Positions 1-8,284 of a stretch of 64,000 bases of DNA are shown piece by piece. Every line of letters starts with the position of its first letter. Position 1 is the stretch's first letter. A program made the position numbers and the translations under genes. The notes under the pieces are model-generated. The model did not search any database. It had not been told where the DNA came from and was given only the letters and a program-made list of their open reading frames with translations. The DNA comes from Castellaniella sp034674885 (GTDB lineage Bacteria; Pseudomonadota; Gammaproteobacteria; Burkholderiales; Burkholderiaceae_B), in assembly GCF_034674885.1 (NCBI RefSeq), contig NZ_JAUCDS010000001.1, forward strand, positions 124,001 through 188,000. The letters are read 5' to 3'.

Positions 1-776
1 ACGGCGGAATCCTTCAGGATCTTCTGCTGATCCGGAGTGAGCTTGTCCCAGAAGGCCTTGGACACCAGCGGGATGAAGGCACCGTAGCTATGCCGCGTGA
101 TGGACAGGTACTTCTGGACTTCGTAGAGCTTGAGCGCGGCGATGACGGCATTGGGCGTGCCCTGGCCGTCAATGGTGCGCGTTTCCAGCGCGGTATAGAG
201 TTCCGGCACCGCCAGCGGCACCGGATTGGCGCCCAGGGCCTTGATGGTCTCCTGGGTGATCTTCGCCTGGATCGACCGGAATTTCAGACCTTCGAAGTCT
301 TCAGCCTTGGCGATCGGATGCTTGCTGTTGGTGGCGTTGAAAAAGCCGTTTTCCCAATACGCCAGGCCTACCAGCCCATGTGCGGGCAGGGTCTCGAGCA
401 GCTTCTGGCCCACCGGGCCATCCAGTACTTTTTCCGCCTGCTGGCTGTCCTTGAACAGGAAGGGGAAATCCAGGATTTCATACGCCTTCACCATGCCCGT
501 CAGGGTGGTGGTCTGGGGCACGGTGAACTCGATCGTGCCCCCCTGCAGGGCGGAAGTCACCTGCACGTCGTTGCCCAGTGCGCCGCTGTAGTAGGGCTTG
601 ATGTCGATCTCGCCCTGGCTCTTGGCCTTGACCAGTTCGACGAACTTGGCGACGCCCTGGCCCTGGTGGGATTTTTCCGGCAAGGTCACGGCGAATTTCG
701 CGGTGACGGCCGCCCAGGCAGAGCCGGACAGTGTCGCGGCCAGCAGGCCGACCAGCAAAGTAGTGCGGATTTTCAT
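1..776 (-). CDS. dctP: TRAP transporter substrate-binding protein DctP (partial, C-terminus off the window)
   Basis: Periplasmic solute-binding protein of a tripartite ATP-independent (TRAP) transporter. The reverse strand reads from an ATG at 776 with a signal peptide (MKIRTTLLVGLLAATLSGSA, ending near AWA). DctP-family features follow: a KFAVTLPEKSHQGQG start, DFPFLFKDSQQAEK, a GLAYWENGFFN stretch and the FEGLKFR / LGANPVPL / ELYTALETRTIDGQ region that binds the carboxylate. A strong Shine-Dalgarno (AAGGAGA) lies just upstream. No stop occurs before position 1, so about 258 residues of a normal 320-340 are seen. It is the third gene of dctQ-dctM-dctP, 43 bp after dctM. The ligand is probably a small organic acid, but this cannot be read from the sequence. 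Confidence 0.93.
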   Translation of the reverse strand, partial: MKIRTTLLVGLLAATLSGSAWAAVTAKFAVTLPEKSHQGQGVAKFVELVKAKSQGEIDIKPYYSGALGNDVQVTSALQGGTIEFTVPQTTTLTGMVKAYEILDFPFLFKDSQQAEKVLDGPVGQKLLETLPAHGLVGLAYWENGFFNATNSKHPIAKAEDFEGLKFRSIQAKITQETIKALGANPVPLAVPELYTALETRTIDGQGTPNAVIAALKLYEVQKYLSITRHSYGAFIPLVSKAFWDKLTPDQQKILKDSA

Positions 777-819
777 GGGAGTCTCCTTGGGTGGAATGGA
801 ATGAAGTGGGTGCCGGGCG

Positions 820-2097
820 CTAGCGCCACCATTGGGCAGGCACGGTCACCAACGAGGGGAACAGGATCAGGGCCACCAGCAGCGCGACCAGGGCAATCAG
901 GAACGGGCTGATGCCGCGCGTGGCCTGGGCCATGGAGACCTTGCCCACGGAACTGACGACGTTCAGCACCACGCCCACGGGCGGCGTGATCATGCCGATC
1001 GAGCAGTTCATGATGAAGATCACGCCGAAGTACACGGGATCGATGTCCGCCGCCTGGACAATGGGCATGAATACCGGCGTGAAGATCAACACGATAGGGA
1101 TGAAATCCAGCACCATCCCGGCGAAGAACACCACCACCATCATGGCCGACATCAAGGCCAGTGGATGATCCGACAGCGCGGTCAGCCAACCGCCCACCTG
1201 GCCGGAGATGTCGGTGATGGTGATCATGTAGGACGCGACCATGGCCAGCGCAGCCAGCAGCAGCACGACCGACGTGGTCTGCGCCGTGGACAGCAGGCAT
1301 TCGTAGACTTTGCGCCAGCTGAGTTCCCGGTAGACCACTACGCCGACGAACAGCGCGTAGGCAGCCGCCACCACGGCGGATTCAGTCGGGGTGAAGATGC
1401 CGAAACGCAAGCCGCCGATGATGATGACCGGCAGCATCAGCGCCCAGCCGCCCTGCCCCAGCAGGCGCAGGCGCTGCCCCCAGGGCACCCGGGGCGTCAG
1501 CGCCGCCTTCTGCCGCCGGGCGACGAACCACCAGGCCACGGTCAGGAACAGCCCCATCAGGACGCCGGGCACGATCCCGGCCAGGAACAGGCGCGTGATC
1601 GACACGTTGGCCACCACGCCGAAGATCAGGAAGCCGATCGAGGGCGGGATGACCGGCGCGATGATGCCGCTGGCGGCCATCAGGCCGCAGGCGCGCGCGG
1701 GATCGTAGCCGGCCTGGCGCATCATGGGCACCAGGATCGCCGCCAGCGCCGCCGTGTCCGCCACCGCGGACCCCGACAGGCTGGCCAGCAGGATGCCGGC
1801 GCAGATCGCCACATAGCCCAGGCCGCCGCGCAGGTGTCCGACGAAGGCGCTGGCCATGTCGACGATGCGCCTGGACAGCCCGCCCGCATTCATGAACTCG
1901 CCCGCCAGGATGAAGAACGGCACCGCCATCAAGACGAAATTGTCGGCTCCGGCAACGGCGTTCTGCACGACGATCTGGGCGTCGAACTGCCCGATCAGCA
2001 GCATCAGCGCCACCCCCGCGAACATCAGTGCGAAAGCGATCGGCAGGCCCACGGCAATCAGGCCCAGCAAGGTGCCAAGGAAGACCAGCGCGCTCAT
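820..2097 (-). CDS. dctM: TRAP transporter large permease subunit DctM
   Basis: Integral inner-membrane subunit of the TRAP transporter, 425 residues, the usual family size, with about twelve hydrophobic segments. Family landmarks include an N-terminal GLPIAFALMFAGVALMLL helix, NFVLMAVPFFILAGEFMN, GSAVADTAALAAILVPMM, and the C-terminal FTPVFMPIVQAADIDPVYFG and MNCSIGMITPPVGVVLNVV. It couples sodium-driven uptake to the ligand delivered by DctP. I chose the ATG at 2097, which overlaps the dctQ stop as TGATG, rather than a TTG one codon earlier. This overlap indicates translational coupling with dctQ. Confidence 0.95.
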   Translation of the reverse strand: MSALVFLGTLLGLIAVGLPIAFALMFAGVALMLLIGQFDAQIVVQNAVAGADNFVLMAVPFFILAGEFMNAGGLSRRIVDMASAFVGHLRGGLGYVAICAGILLASLSGSAVADTAALAAILVPMMRQAGYDPARACGLMAASGIIAPVIPPSIGFLIFGVVANVSITRLFLAGIVPGVLMGLFLTVAWWFVARRQKAALTPRVPWGQRLRLLGQGGWALMLPVIIIGGLRFGIFTPTESAVVAAAYALFVGVVVYRELSWRKVYECLLSTAQTTSVVLLLAALAMVASYMITITDISGQVGGWLTALSDHPLALMSAMMVVVFFAGMVLDFIPIVLIFTPVFMPIVQAADIDPVYFGVIFIMNCSIGMITPPVGVVLNVVSSVGKVSMAQATRGISPFLIALVALLVALILFPSLVTVPAQWWR

Positions 2098-2663
2098 CAA
2101 CGTCCCCTCTTGGGTGCGGCGACGTCGGCGGCATCGTCTTCGATGCGTTCCGCCAGGCCTTCGATGCGGTCGGCCAGGTCTTCCGTCAGGCCGTCATCGA
2201 TGCCGACCAGCGCTCGGCGGATGTTGTTGCACACGGGAAAGATCAGCGCCACCCCGAACACCAGGGCCGCCCCATACAGCCAGGCGTAGGAAATGCCCAG
2301 GACCGGGTAGGTATTGCCCAGGTTGATCAGGGTCTGGCGCCATCCGCCGATGATGAAGACCCCGCAGCCAGCCAGGATCAACACGCCGGTGAATACCACC
2401 AGCGTGCGACGCGCTCGCGGCCCGATGGCCCGCTGCAGCGTGTCGAAGCCGATGTGGATGCGCCGCGCCGAAGCCAGGACGGCACCCATGAAGATCAGCC
2501 AGACGAACAGCAGGCGCGACAGTTCTTCCGAAATGGCGATGCCCGAATTGAACGCGTAGCGCAAGACGACGTTTCCGAAGACCAGGATGCCCATGATCGC
2601 CAGGCAGGCGACGATCAGGACTTCAAAGCCCCTGGCGACCAGGTGGGCGGTGCGGTTCATCAT
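2097..2663 (-). CDS. dctQ: TRAP transporter small permease subunit DctQ
   Basis: Four-helix small membrane subunit of the TRAP transporter, 188 residues. Hydrophobic segments start around residues 10, 50, 85 and 130, with the family pattern FGNVVLRYAFNSGIAISEEL followed by LLFVWLIFMGAVLASARRIHI. The last 40 residues are a charged, acidic tail (GLTEDLADRIEGLAERIEDD) that is longer than in many homologues. First gene of the leftward dctQMP operon; its promoter shares the 165-bp gap with the divergent LysR gene, which is therefore its likely regulator. Two adjacent ATG codons (2663 and 2660) are possible starts. Confidence 0.93.
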   Translation of the reverse strand: MMNRTAHLVARGFEVLIVACLAIMGILVFGNVVLRYAFNSGIAISEELSRLLFVWLIFMGAVLASARRIHIGFDTLQRAIGPRARRTLVVFTGVLILAGCGVFIIGGWRQTLINLGNTYPVLGISYAWLYGAALVFGVALIFPVCNNIRRALVGIDDGLTEDLADRIEGLAERIEDDAADVAAPKRGR

Positions 2664-2828
2664 CGGCGCTCACCGCGCGAGATAAGAAGGGACATCATGC
2701 TTGTCTCCGATCCGGATGTGGATGCTTGCAGGCCGGCGCCCGCGCATCCTTGTTATGGATGCCCCATTAGACGGAGTTTCCAGATATCATACAAACAGTT
2801 TTTATTCATCGATTCATAGGATTTTCCG

Positions 2829-3731
2829 ATGGAAGTCACGCTTCGCCAGTTGCGCGCCTTTGCGGCGCTGGCCCGCACCGGAGGCTTTACACGGGCGGCC
2901 GAGTCCTTGCACATCACACAATCAGCGCTCAGCGGCCTGATCAAAGAACTGGAATCTCAATTGGGGGTCCGCCTGGTGGACCGCAGCACGCGGCGCATCC
3001 AGCTCTCTGAAGTCGGGCGCGAGTTCCATACCGTCGCCACGCGTGTGCTCCGCGATCTGGACAGCGCACTGGACAATATCGATAACCTCAAGCGCCTGCG
3101 CCGCGGCATCGTCCGGATTGCCGCCCCGCAGCTCATGGCCAGCACATTGATCCCGGAAGTCATTGCCGGCTTCCGCCTCGCACATCCCCACATCCAGATC
3201 CACCTGCTGGACTGCGCCGTGGAAAACGCCATTACCCAGGCGGTGCGCGGCGAGGTCGATATCAGCATCGGCCCCTATCGCGAGGGCTTGTCCGACATCG
3301 CGGCCGACCCCCTGTTCGACCTGCCTTTCATGGCGGTGTTCCCCGTCGGCCACCCGCTGGAATCCCTGAAGCGGGTCGGCTGGACGGATCTCATGCGCCA
3401 CCCGCTGATCGTGCTGCACGGCCAATTCACCGATCAGCTGGCCATGGACCTCCACCAGCTGTCGTCCCAGCAACCGGTGCGCCCCAGCCACGAAGTCACC
3501 TTCATGAGCACAGCCCTGAGCATGGTCAATGCCGGCCTGGGCGTGACGGCCTGCCTGCCGTATGCCCAGCGCCTGGTGGATCTCTATGGCCTGCGAGCGC
3601 GGCCATTGCACGACCCCGAAATCCGGCGGAAGTTCTTCATCTACAGCCGCCAGCACGCCAGCCTGCCGCCCGCAGCCGAAGCCTTCGTGCAGTATCTGCA
3701 CGAACACGTGGGGAAACGACAATGGGAGTAA
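2829..3731 (+). CDS. LysR-family transcriptional regulator, divergent from dctQMP
   Basis: LysR-type regulator of 300 residues, normal for the family. The N-terminal winged helix-turn-helix is clear (LRQLRAFAALARTGGFTRAA, then SLHITQSALSGLIKELESQL and LVDRSTRRIQLSEVG). The remainder is the two-lobed periplasmic-binding-like effector domain (around residues 90-295). It is transcribed away from dctQMP across an AT-richer intergenic stretch, the classical arrangement for a regulator acting on its divergent neighbour. The inducer is unknown; the transported acid or its CoA ester is the simplest guess. Confidence 0.93.
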   Translation: MEVTLRQLRAFAALARTGGFTRAAESLHITQSALSGLIKELESQLGVRLVDRSTRRIQLSEVGREFHTVATRVLRDLDSALDNIDNLKRLRRGIVRIAAPQLMASTLIPEVIAGFRLAHPHIQIHLLDCAVENAITQAVRGEVDISIGPYREGLSDIAADPLFDLPFMAVFPVGHPLESLKRVGWTDLMRHPLIVLHGQFTDQLAMDLHQLSSQQPVRPSHEVTFMSTALSMVNAGLGVTACLPYAQRLVDLYGLRARPLHDPEIRRKFFIYSRQHASLPPAAEAFVQYLHEHVGKRQWE

Positions 3732-3749
3732 GGCCCCTTGGGTGCGCCG

Positions 3750-4571
3750 TCAGGCCCGGGTGAATCCGATTTCGCCCTGATGCGCCAACGTGCCGTCCTG
3801 CTCCGCCCAAAGCCGCGCCACGTCGCCGTCCTGCAAGCAGCCCGCCACCTGGAAAGTTCGCGGCGCAATCAGCGGACGCAGGCCACGGTAGGACAGTGAC
3901 TGCACGGACAGTTCCGGATGGGCGCGGGTGAAGGCGCGCACCATCAGCGTGGCAATCAGAGGCCCATGAACCACCAGGCCGGGATAGCCTTCGACCTCGC
4001 GCACGTAGCGGTCATCGTAGTGGATGCGATGGCCATTGAAGGTGACGGCCGAATAGCGGAACAACCGCACGGGGTCCGGCGCCACGGCGTGAGTCCACTG
4101 GGCCTGCGGCGCTGGCTGGGTGCCCTGCAACACCGGAGGCGCAGGTTCGCGATAGACGATGTCCTGTTCTTCGGCGATGCACAGTGCGTCGTCCTGGGTA
4201 TAGAGATGCTCGACCGTCATGAACTGCAGGCGGCCGCTGCGCCCGGTCTTTTCGACGATATCGACAATCCTGGACGCGCGCCGGGCAGGCCGCCCCAGCG
4301 CCAGCGGCGCATGAAACCGGATGCGGCCGCCAGCCCACATCCGGCTGCGGTCCCCGGCGGGCGGCAGAAAGGCATCCTGCTGCGGATGGCCGTCGCGCCC
4401 CAGGCGGGCATAGGGCTCGCCGTGGATGAAGAACGCCCAGTGCCACATCAGCGGCAATACAGCCTGCGGATCCAGCGATTCGTCCAGGCTCAGCGCCACC
4501 CGCTGCGCGTGGCCGGGGTCCAGATTGTCCTCGCAGGTTTCAGTACGGCCGATCCAGGACGAAAAATCCAT
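3750..4571 (-). CDS. MaoC/HTD2-like hot-dog hydratase, mesaconyl-C4-CoA hydratase type
   Basis: Double hot-dog dehydratase/hydratase of 273 residues. The N-terminal half is the FAS1-dehydratase-like domain (LMWHWAFFIHGEPYARLGRD; MWAGGRIRFHAPL). The C-terminal half carries the hydratase signature SAVTFNGHRIHYDDRYVREV followed by EGYPGLVVHGPLIATL, where Asp and His act on the enoyl-CoA water addition. The family includes mesaconyl-C4-CoA hydratase and HTD2-like proteins. The start is the ATG at 4571 (MDFSSWIGRTE); a further upstream reading frame is open but runs into the intergenic hairpins. Its neighbours (CoA-transferase, acyl-CoA dehydrogenase) place it in a CoA-ester route. Exact substrate not determinable. 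Confidence 0.85.
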   Translation of the reverse strand: MDFSSWIGRTETCEDNLDPGHAQRVALSLDESLDPQAVLPLMWHWAFFIHGEPYARLGRDGHPQQDAFLPPAGDRSRMWAGGRIRFHAPLALGRPARRASRIVDIVEKTGRSGRLQFMTVEHLYTQDDALCIAEEQDIVYREPAPPVLQGTQPAPQAQWTHAVAPDPVRLFRYSAVTFNGHRIHYDDRYVREVEGYPGLVVHGPLIATLMVRAFTRAHPELSVQSLSYRGLRPLIAPRTFQVAGCLQDGDVARLWAEQDGTLAHQGEIGFTRA

Positions 4572-4651
4572 GATCCGATGCTCCAGAATAAAAAGGCCCC
4601 CACGCTGCGTTCGGCTTGCTGTCCACATAGCAGCCTGCATTCTGGTCGGAT

Positions 4652-4714
4652 CCACCAGGCACGGGGCAGTCCTCAGAACTGCCCCGTGTCCGGGTTCATC
4701 CCCCAAGGGGGCTC
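4652..4714 (-). repeat. Two-hairpin structured repeat, copy A (downstream of orphan dctP)
   Basis: Read on the minus strand, the element begins 12 bases after the dctP stop at 4726. It has a small GC hairpin (GAGCCCCCTTGGGGGATG), then ACCCGGACACGG, then a perfect 11-bp stem (CACGGGGCAGT / ACTGCCCCGTG) at 4660-4688. A diverged copy lies at 57283-57344, also right after a stop codon. No T-run follows, so it is not a textbook Rho-independent terminator; a transcript-end or REP-like role is inferred. Confidence 0.75.
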
Positions 4715-4725
4715 ATGAGAGAGGT

Positions 4726-5733
4726 TCAGTTCTTGTTGGATGCCAGAGCGGCGTCGATCAGGTCCTTGCCGATCTGCCCTTCGAATTTCTGCCAGACGGG
4801 GTGCATGGCTGTGCGCCAGGCCGCAACGTCGTCCTTGGACAGGGTCTGGATCTTCGCCGCGCCAGCACTGGCGATACGCTGACGGTCGCGTTCATTGATC
4901 TCGGCCGCCAGTTTGTTGGCGTAGTCGGAGGCGCCCGCCATGGCCTTGCTGAGCCCGGCCTGCACGTCTTTGGGCAGGCCGTCCCACCAACGGGCATTGG
5001 CGATCACCATGTAATCGATGTCGCCATGATTGGTGACGGCAATGGTCTTCTGCACCTCATGCAGTTTCTGGGTATAGATGTTGGACCAGGTGTTTTCCTG
5101 GCCATCCACCACCCCGGTCTGCAGCGCCTGGTAGACCTCGGAGAAGGCCAGTTTCTGCGGATTGGCGCCCAGCTGGCGGAACTGGGCTTCCAGCACGTCA
5201 GAGGCCTGGATGCGGAATTTCAGGCCCTTGACGTCTTCCGGCCGCGTCAGTTTGTCCTTGTTGGTGGACAGCTGCTTCATGCCGTTGTGCCAGTAGGCCA
5301 GGCCCTTGATGCCCTTGGATGTCATGGAATTCAGCAGGTCCTGGCCTGCCGGGCTGGCCTGGAAACGGTCCACGGCATCCATGTCGTCGAACAGGAAGGG
5401 CAGATCGAAGATCTGCAGCTTCTTGGTATAGCGGTCGAACTTGGACAGCGACGGCGCGATGAGCTGCACGTCGCCCAGCAACAGGGCTTCCATTTCCTTG
5501 CCGTCGCCAAACAGCTGCGAGTTCGGGAACACCTGGACTTCGACCTTGCCCGGCAGGGCGGCCTCGGCCAGTTCCTTGAACTTCAGGGCGCCCTGGCCCT
5601 TGGGGGCCGTTGCCGCCACGACGTGGCTGAACTTGATGACGATGGGTGCGGCCTGGGCGGCAGTCGCCGCCAGGCTGGCGGACAAGGTGAGGCCCAGTGC
5701 CAGCGCCAGGCGGGTCAGTGTGCGGGATTGCAT
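4726..5733 (-). CDS. TRAP-type substrate-binding protein DctP (orphan)
   Basis: Second DctP-family periplasmic binding protein, 335 residues, with a signal peptide ending at AAQAAP. Family features: IKFSHVVAATAPKGQGALKF, LPFLFDDMDAVDRF, GLAYWHNGMKQLS, GLKFRIQASDVLEAQFRQLG (with the ligand-binding Arg) and GVVDGQENTWSNIYTQKLHE. It has no dctQ/dctM partner next to it; the only permease pair in the window is at 820-2663, and that operon has its own dctP. It may share those permeases. Strong AAGGAG site before the ATG. It sits between the CoA-transferase and hydratase genes in one leftward run, pointing to uptake of the acid those enzymes process. Confidence 0.94.
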   Translation of the reverse strand: MQSRTLTRLALALGLTLSASLAATAAQAAPIVIKFSHVVAATAPKGQGALKFKELAEAALPGKVEVQVFPNSQLFGDGKEMEALLLGDVQLIAPSLSKFDRYTKKLQIFDLPFLFDDMDAVDRFQASPAGQDLLNSMTSKGIKGLAYWHNGMKQLSTNKDKLTRPEDVKGLKFRIQASDVLEAQFRQLGANPQKLAFSEVYQALQTGVVDGQENTWSNIYTQKLHEVQKTIAVTNHGDIDYMVIANARWWDGLPKDVQAGLSKAMAGASDYANKLAAEINERDRQRIASAGAAKIQTLSKDDVAAWRTAMHPVWQKFEGQIGKDLIDAALASNKN

Positions 5734-5845
5734 GGTTTTGTCTCCTTGGAAGTTTTATGTGTGCAACTCGGGCGGCCCCTGAACATGCGGGCTGCCGGAT
5801 TTCACCGGGGCCTCGTACTGCCGGGCCCCGTGCATTCTCAGGGAT

Positions 5846-6997
5846 TCAACGGGGATCGCCCGGGAAACCCAGTTCCTGCAGGATGGCCTGGGTATGTTCG
5901 CCCAATGCCGGGATCGCGCCCATCCGGGTTTGCGCGAGGTCGCCGATGCCGGGAGGCAGCAACGCGGGCAGCGGGCCGGCGGGGCTGTCGACCGTCGTCC
6001 ACCGCCCCCGCGCCTGCAGCTGTGGGTGCGCCCACACGTCGGCCATGTCGTTCATCTGCGCATTGGCGATTCTGGCCTCGTCCAGGCGGGCGACGACCTG
6101 GTCGATGCTGAGCGCGGCAAACACCCCCAGGATCAGGGCGCGCAATTCGCCGCGCGCGGCCGAGCGCCGGGAGTTGCTCGAGAACCGAGGATCGTCGGCC
6201 AGTTCCGGCTGCTGCAGGACCTTGTCGCAAAAGACCTGCCATTCCCGTTCATTCTGCAACCCCAGCATCACGGTCTTGCCGTCCCCCGCCTCGAACGGCC
6301 CATAGGGGTAGATCGTGGCATGCGAGGCCCCGCTGCGGGTGGGTGGCCTGGCGCCGTCGAAGCTGTAATACATCGGGTAGGACATCCACTCGGCCATGCT
6401 CTCCAGCATGGACACGTCGATGTGCCGGCCCCGCCCCGTCTTGCCGCGCTCGATCAGCGCCGCCAGGATGTTGGTGTAGGCGTACATGCCGGCGGCGATG
6501 TCGGCGATGGAACACCCCGCCTTGGCGGGCTCGTCTGCCGACCCCGTGACCGACAGAAAGCCGGATTCGCTCTGGATCAGCAGGTCATAGGCTTTCTTGT
6601 CGCGATACGGGCCGTCGTTGCCGTAGCCGGAAATATCGCACACGACCAGGCGGGGAAAGCGTTCATGCAGGGCCTCGAAGGACAGACCCAGGCGGGCGGC
6701 CGCGCCCGGCGCCAGGTTCTGCACCAGCACGTCGGCCTTGGCCAGCAGGCGCTCGATCACATCCGCCGATTCGGGCTGCTTGACGTCCAGCGCCAGGCTT
6801 TCCTTGGACCGGTTCACCCACACGAAATGAGACGACAGGCCGCGCACCCGCTCGTCGTAGCCGCGCGCGAAATCCCCCACGCCGGGCCGCTCGATCTTGA
6901 TGACCCGGGCACCCAGGTCCGCCAGCTGGCGCGTGCAGAACGGCGCGGCAATGGCATGTTCCAGGGTGATGACCGTGATGTCCTGCAAGGGCAGCAT
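5846..6997 (-). CDS. CaiB/BaiF-family (class III) CoA-transferase
   Basis: Class III CoA-transferase of 383 residues that moves CoA between carboxylic acids. Visible features: LPLQDITVITLEHAIAAP opening, ADLGARVIKIERP, DYDERVRG-like loop, VNRSKESLALDVK, ADVLVQNLAPGA, CDISGYGNDGPYRDKKAYDL, and the SIADIAAGMYA segment that carries the catalytic Asp (about residue 165). The start is the ATG at 6997; an in-frame ATG at 7036 would extend into the upstream gene and lacks a ribosome site. It follows the acyl-CoA dehydrogenase by 10 bp, so the two are surely co-transcribed. Likely donor succinyl-CoA or acetyl-CoA; acceptor unknown. Confidence 0.93.
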   Translation of the reverse strand: MLPLQDITVITLEHAIAAPFCTRQLADLGARVIKIERPGVGDFARGYDERVRGLSSHFVWVNRSKESLALDVKQPESADVIERLLAKADVLVQNLAPGAAARLGLSFEALHERFPRLVVCDISGYGNDGPYRDKKAYDLLIQSESGFLSVTGSADEPAKAGCSIADIAAGMYAYTNILAALIERGKTGRGRHIDVSMLESMAEWMSYPMYYSFDGARPPTRSGASHATIYPYGPFEAGDGKTVMLGLQNEREWQVFCDKVLQQPELADDPRFSSNSRRSAARGELRALILGVFAALSIDQVVARLDEARIANAQMNDMADVWAHPQLQARGRWTTVDSPAGPLPALLPPGIGDLAQTRMGAIPALGEHTQAILQELGFPGDPR

Positions 6998-7007
6998 GTT
7001 GACCTCT

Positions 7008-8168
7008 TCAGAATGAACGCGGCATGCCCAGCACATGCTGGCCGACGTACGACAGGATCAGGTTGGTGGAAATCGGCGCCACCTGATACAGGCGGGTCTC
7101 GCGGAACTTGCGCTCGATGTCGTATTCGCAGGCGAAGCCAAAGCCGCCGTGCGCCTGCAGGCAGGCGTTGGCTGCTTCCCAGGAGGCATCGGCCGCCAGC
7201 ATCTTGGCCATATTGGCCTGGGCGCCGCAATCCTGGTGGGCGTCGAACAGAGCGCAGGCCTGATAGCGCATCAGGCTGGCGGCTTCGACGTTGACGAAGG
7301 CCTTGGCGATGGGGAACTGCACACCCTGGTTCTGGCCGATCGGGCGGCCGAACACAATCCGTTCGCTGACGTATTTTTTTGCCCGATCCACGAACCAGTA
7401 GCCGTCGCCGATGCATTCGGCGGCAATCAGCGTGCGTTCCGCGTTCAAGCCGTCCAGGATGTACTTGAAGCCCTTGCCTTCCTCGCCGATCAGGTTTTCC
7501 TCGGGGATCTCCAGGTCTTCGAAGAACAATTCGTTGGTTTCGTGATTGACCATGTTCAGGATCGGCCGCACGGTGAGGCCGTTGCCAATGGCGGACTTCA
7601 GATCCACCATGAAGATCGACATGCCCTCGGATTTCTTGCGGACTTGCTCCAGCGGCGTAGTGCGGGCCAGCAGGACCATCAGGTCCGAATGCTGCACGCG
7701 GGAAATCCAGACCTTCTGGCCGTTGACCACATAACGGCCGTCCTTTTTCACCGCCGTCGTCTTGATTTTCGTGGTGTCCGTGCCGGTCGTCGGTTCCGTG
7801 ACGGCCATGGACTGCAGGCGCAGCGCGCCGCTGGCGATCTTGGGCAGCCATTGCTGCTTCTGCGCCTCGGAACCATGGCGCAGGATCGTGCCCATGTTGT
7901 ACATCTGCCCGTGGCAGGCGCCCGAATTGCCACCTGCCCGGTTGATTTCTTCCATGATCACCGAGGCCTCGGTCAGGCCCAGGCCTGATCCGCCGTACTC
8001 TTCCGGGATCAAGGCGGCGAGCCAGCCGGCCTGGGTCAGCGCATCGACGAATTCCGCCGGGTAGCCACGCTGCTCATCCACACGCCGGAAGTACTCATCG
8101 CCAAATTGCGCGCACAAATCGCGAATGGCGTCGCGGATGTCCTGATGGTGTCCTGCAGCGTTGAACAT
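7008..8168 (-). CDS. Acyl-CoA dehydrogenase family protein
   Basis: FAD-dependent acyl-CoA dehydrogenase, 386 residues. FAD/substrate motifs are present (MAVTEPTTGTDTTKIKTTA, VNGQKVWISRVQHSD, QNQGVQFPIAK, QAHGGFGFACEYDIERKFR). The usual catalytic Glu in the C-terminal IYEGT position is missing; the sequence there is YQVAPISTN. A Glu at residue 244 (GLNAERTLIAA) matches the alternative catalytic position used by isovaleryl-CoA and long-chain dehydrogenases, so the enzyme is probably active. Start at 8168 (MFNAAGHHQD) chosen because an upstream extension to 8399 is non-homologous and arginine-rich. Partner of the CoA-transferase 10 bp downstream. Confidence 0.93.
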   Translation of the reverse strand: MFNAAGHHQDIRDAIRDLCAQFGDEYFRRVDEQRGYPAEFVDALTQAGWLAALIPEEYGGSGLGLTEASVIMEEINRAGGNSGACHGQMYNMGTILRHGSEAQKQQWLPKIASGALRLQSMAVTEPTTGTDTTKIKTTAVKKDGRYVVNGQKVWISRVQHSDLMVLLARTTPLEQVRKKSEGMSIFMVDLKSAIGNGLTVRPILNMVNHETNELFFEDLEIPEENLIGEEGKGFKYILDGLNAERTLIAAECIGDGYWFVDRAKKYVSERIVFGRPIGQNQGVQFPIAKAFVNVEAASLMRYQACALFDAHQDCGAQANMAKMLAADASWEAANACLQAHGGFGFACEYDIERKFRETRLYQVAPISTNLILSYVGQHVLGMPRSF

Positions 8169-8284
8169 GCACAGCCTCTTGATGGAAGGAGAAGGGGCAG
8201 CATGCAGGAATCGGCCCGGACAGGCAATTTTGTTTTGCCAAACCAGGCCTTTCGGATCCGGCCCGCGCCGGATCCGACGCGGCG

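Noticed and set aside
832..2289. Long open frame (485 codons) opposite dctM/dctQ
   Set aside because: His/Gln/Arg-rich translation with no family features; antisense to a clear TRAP permease. Long frames on the wrong strand are expected at this GC content.
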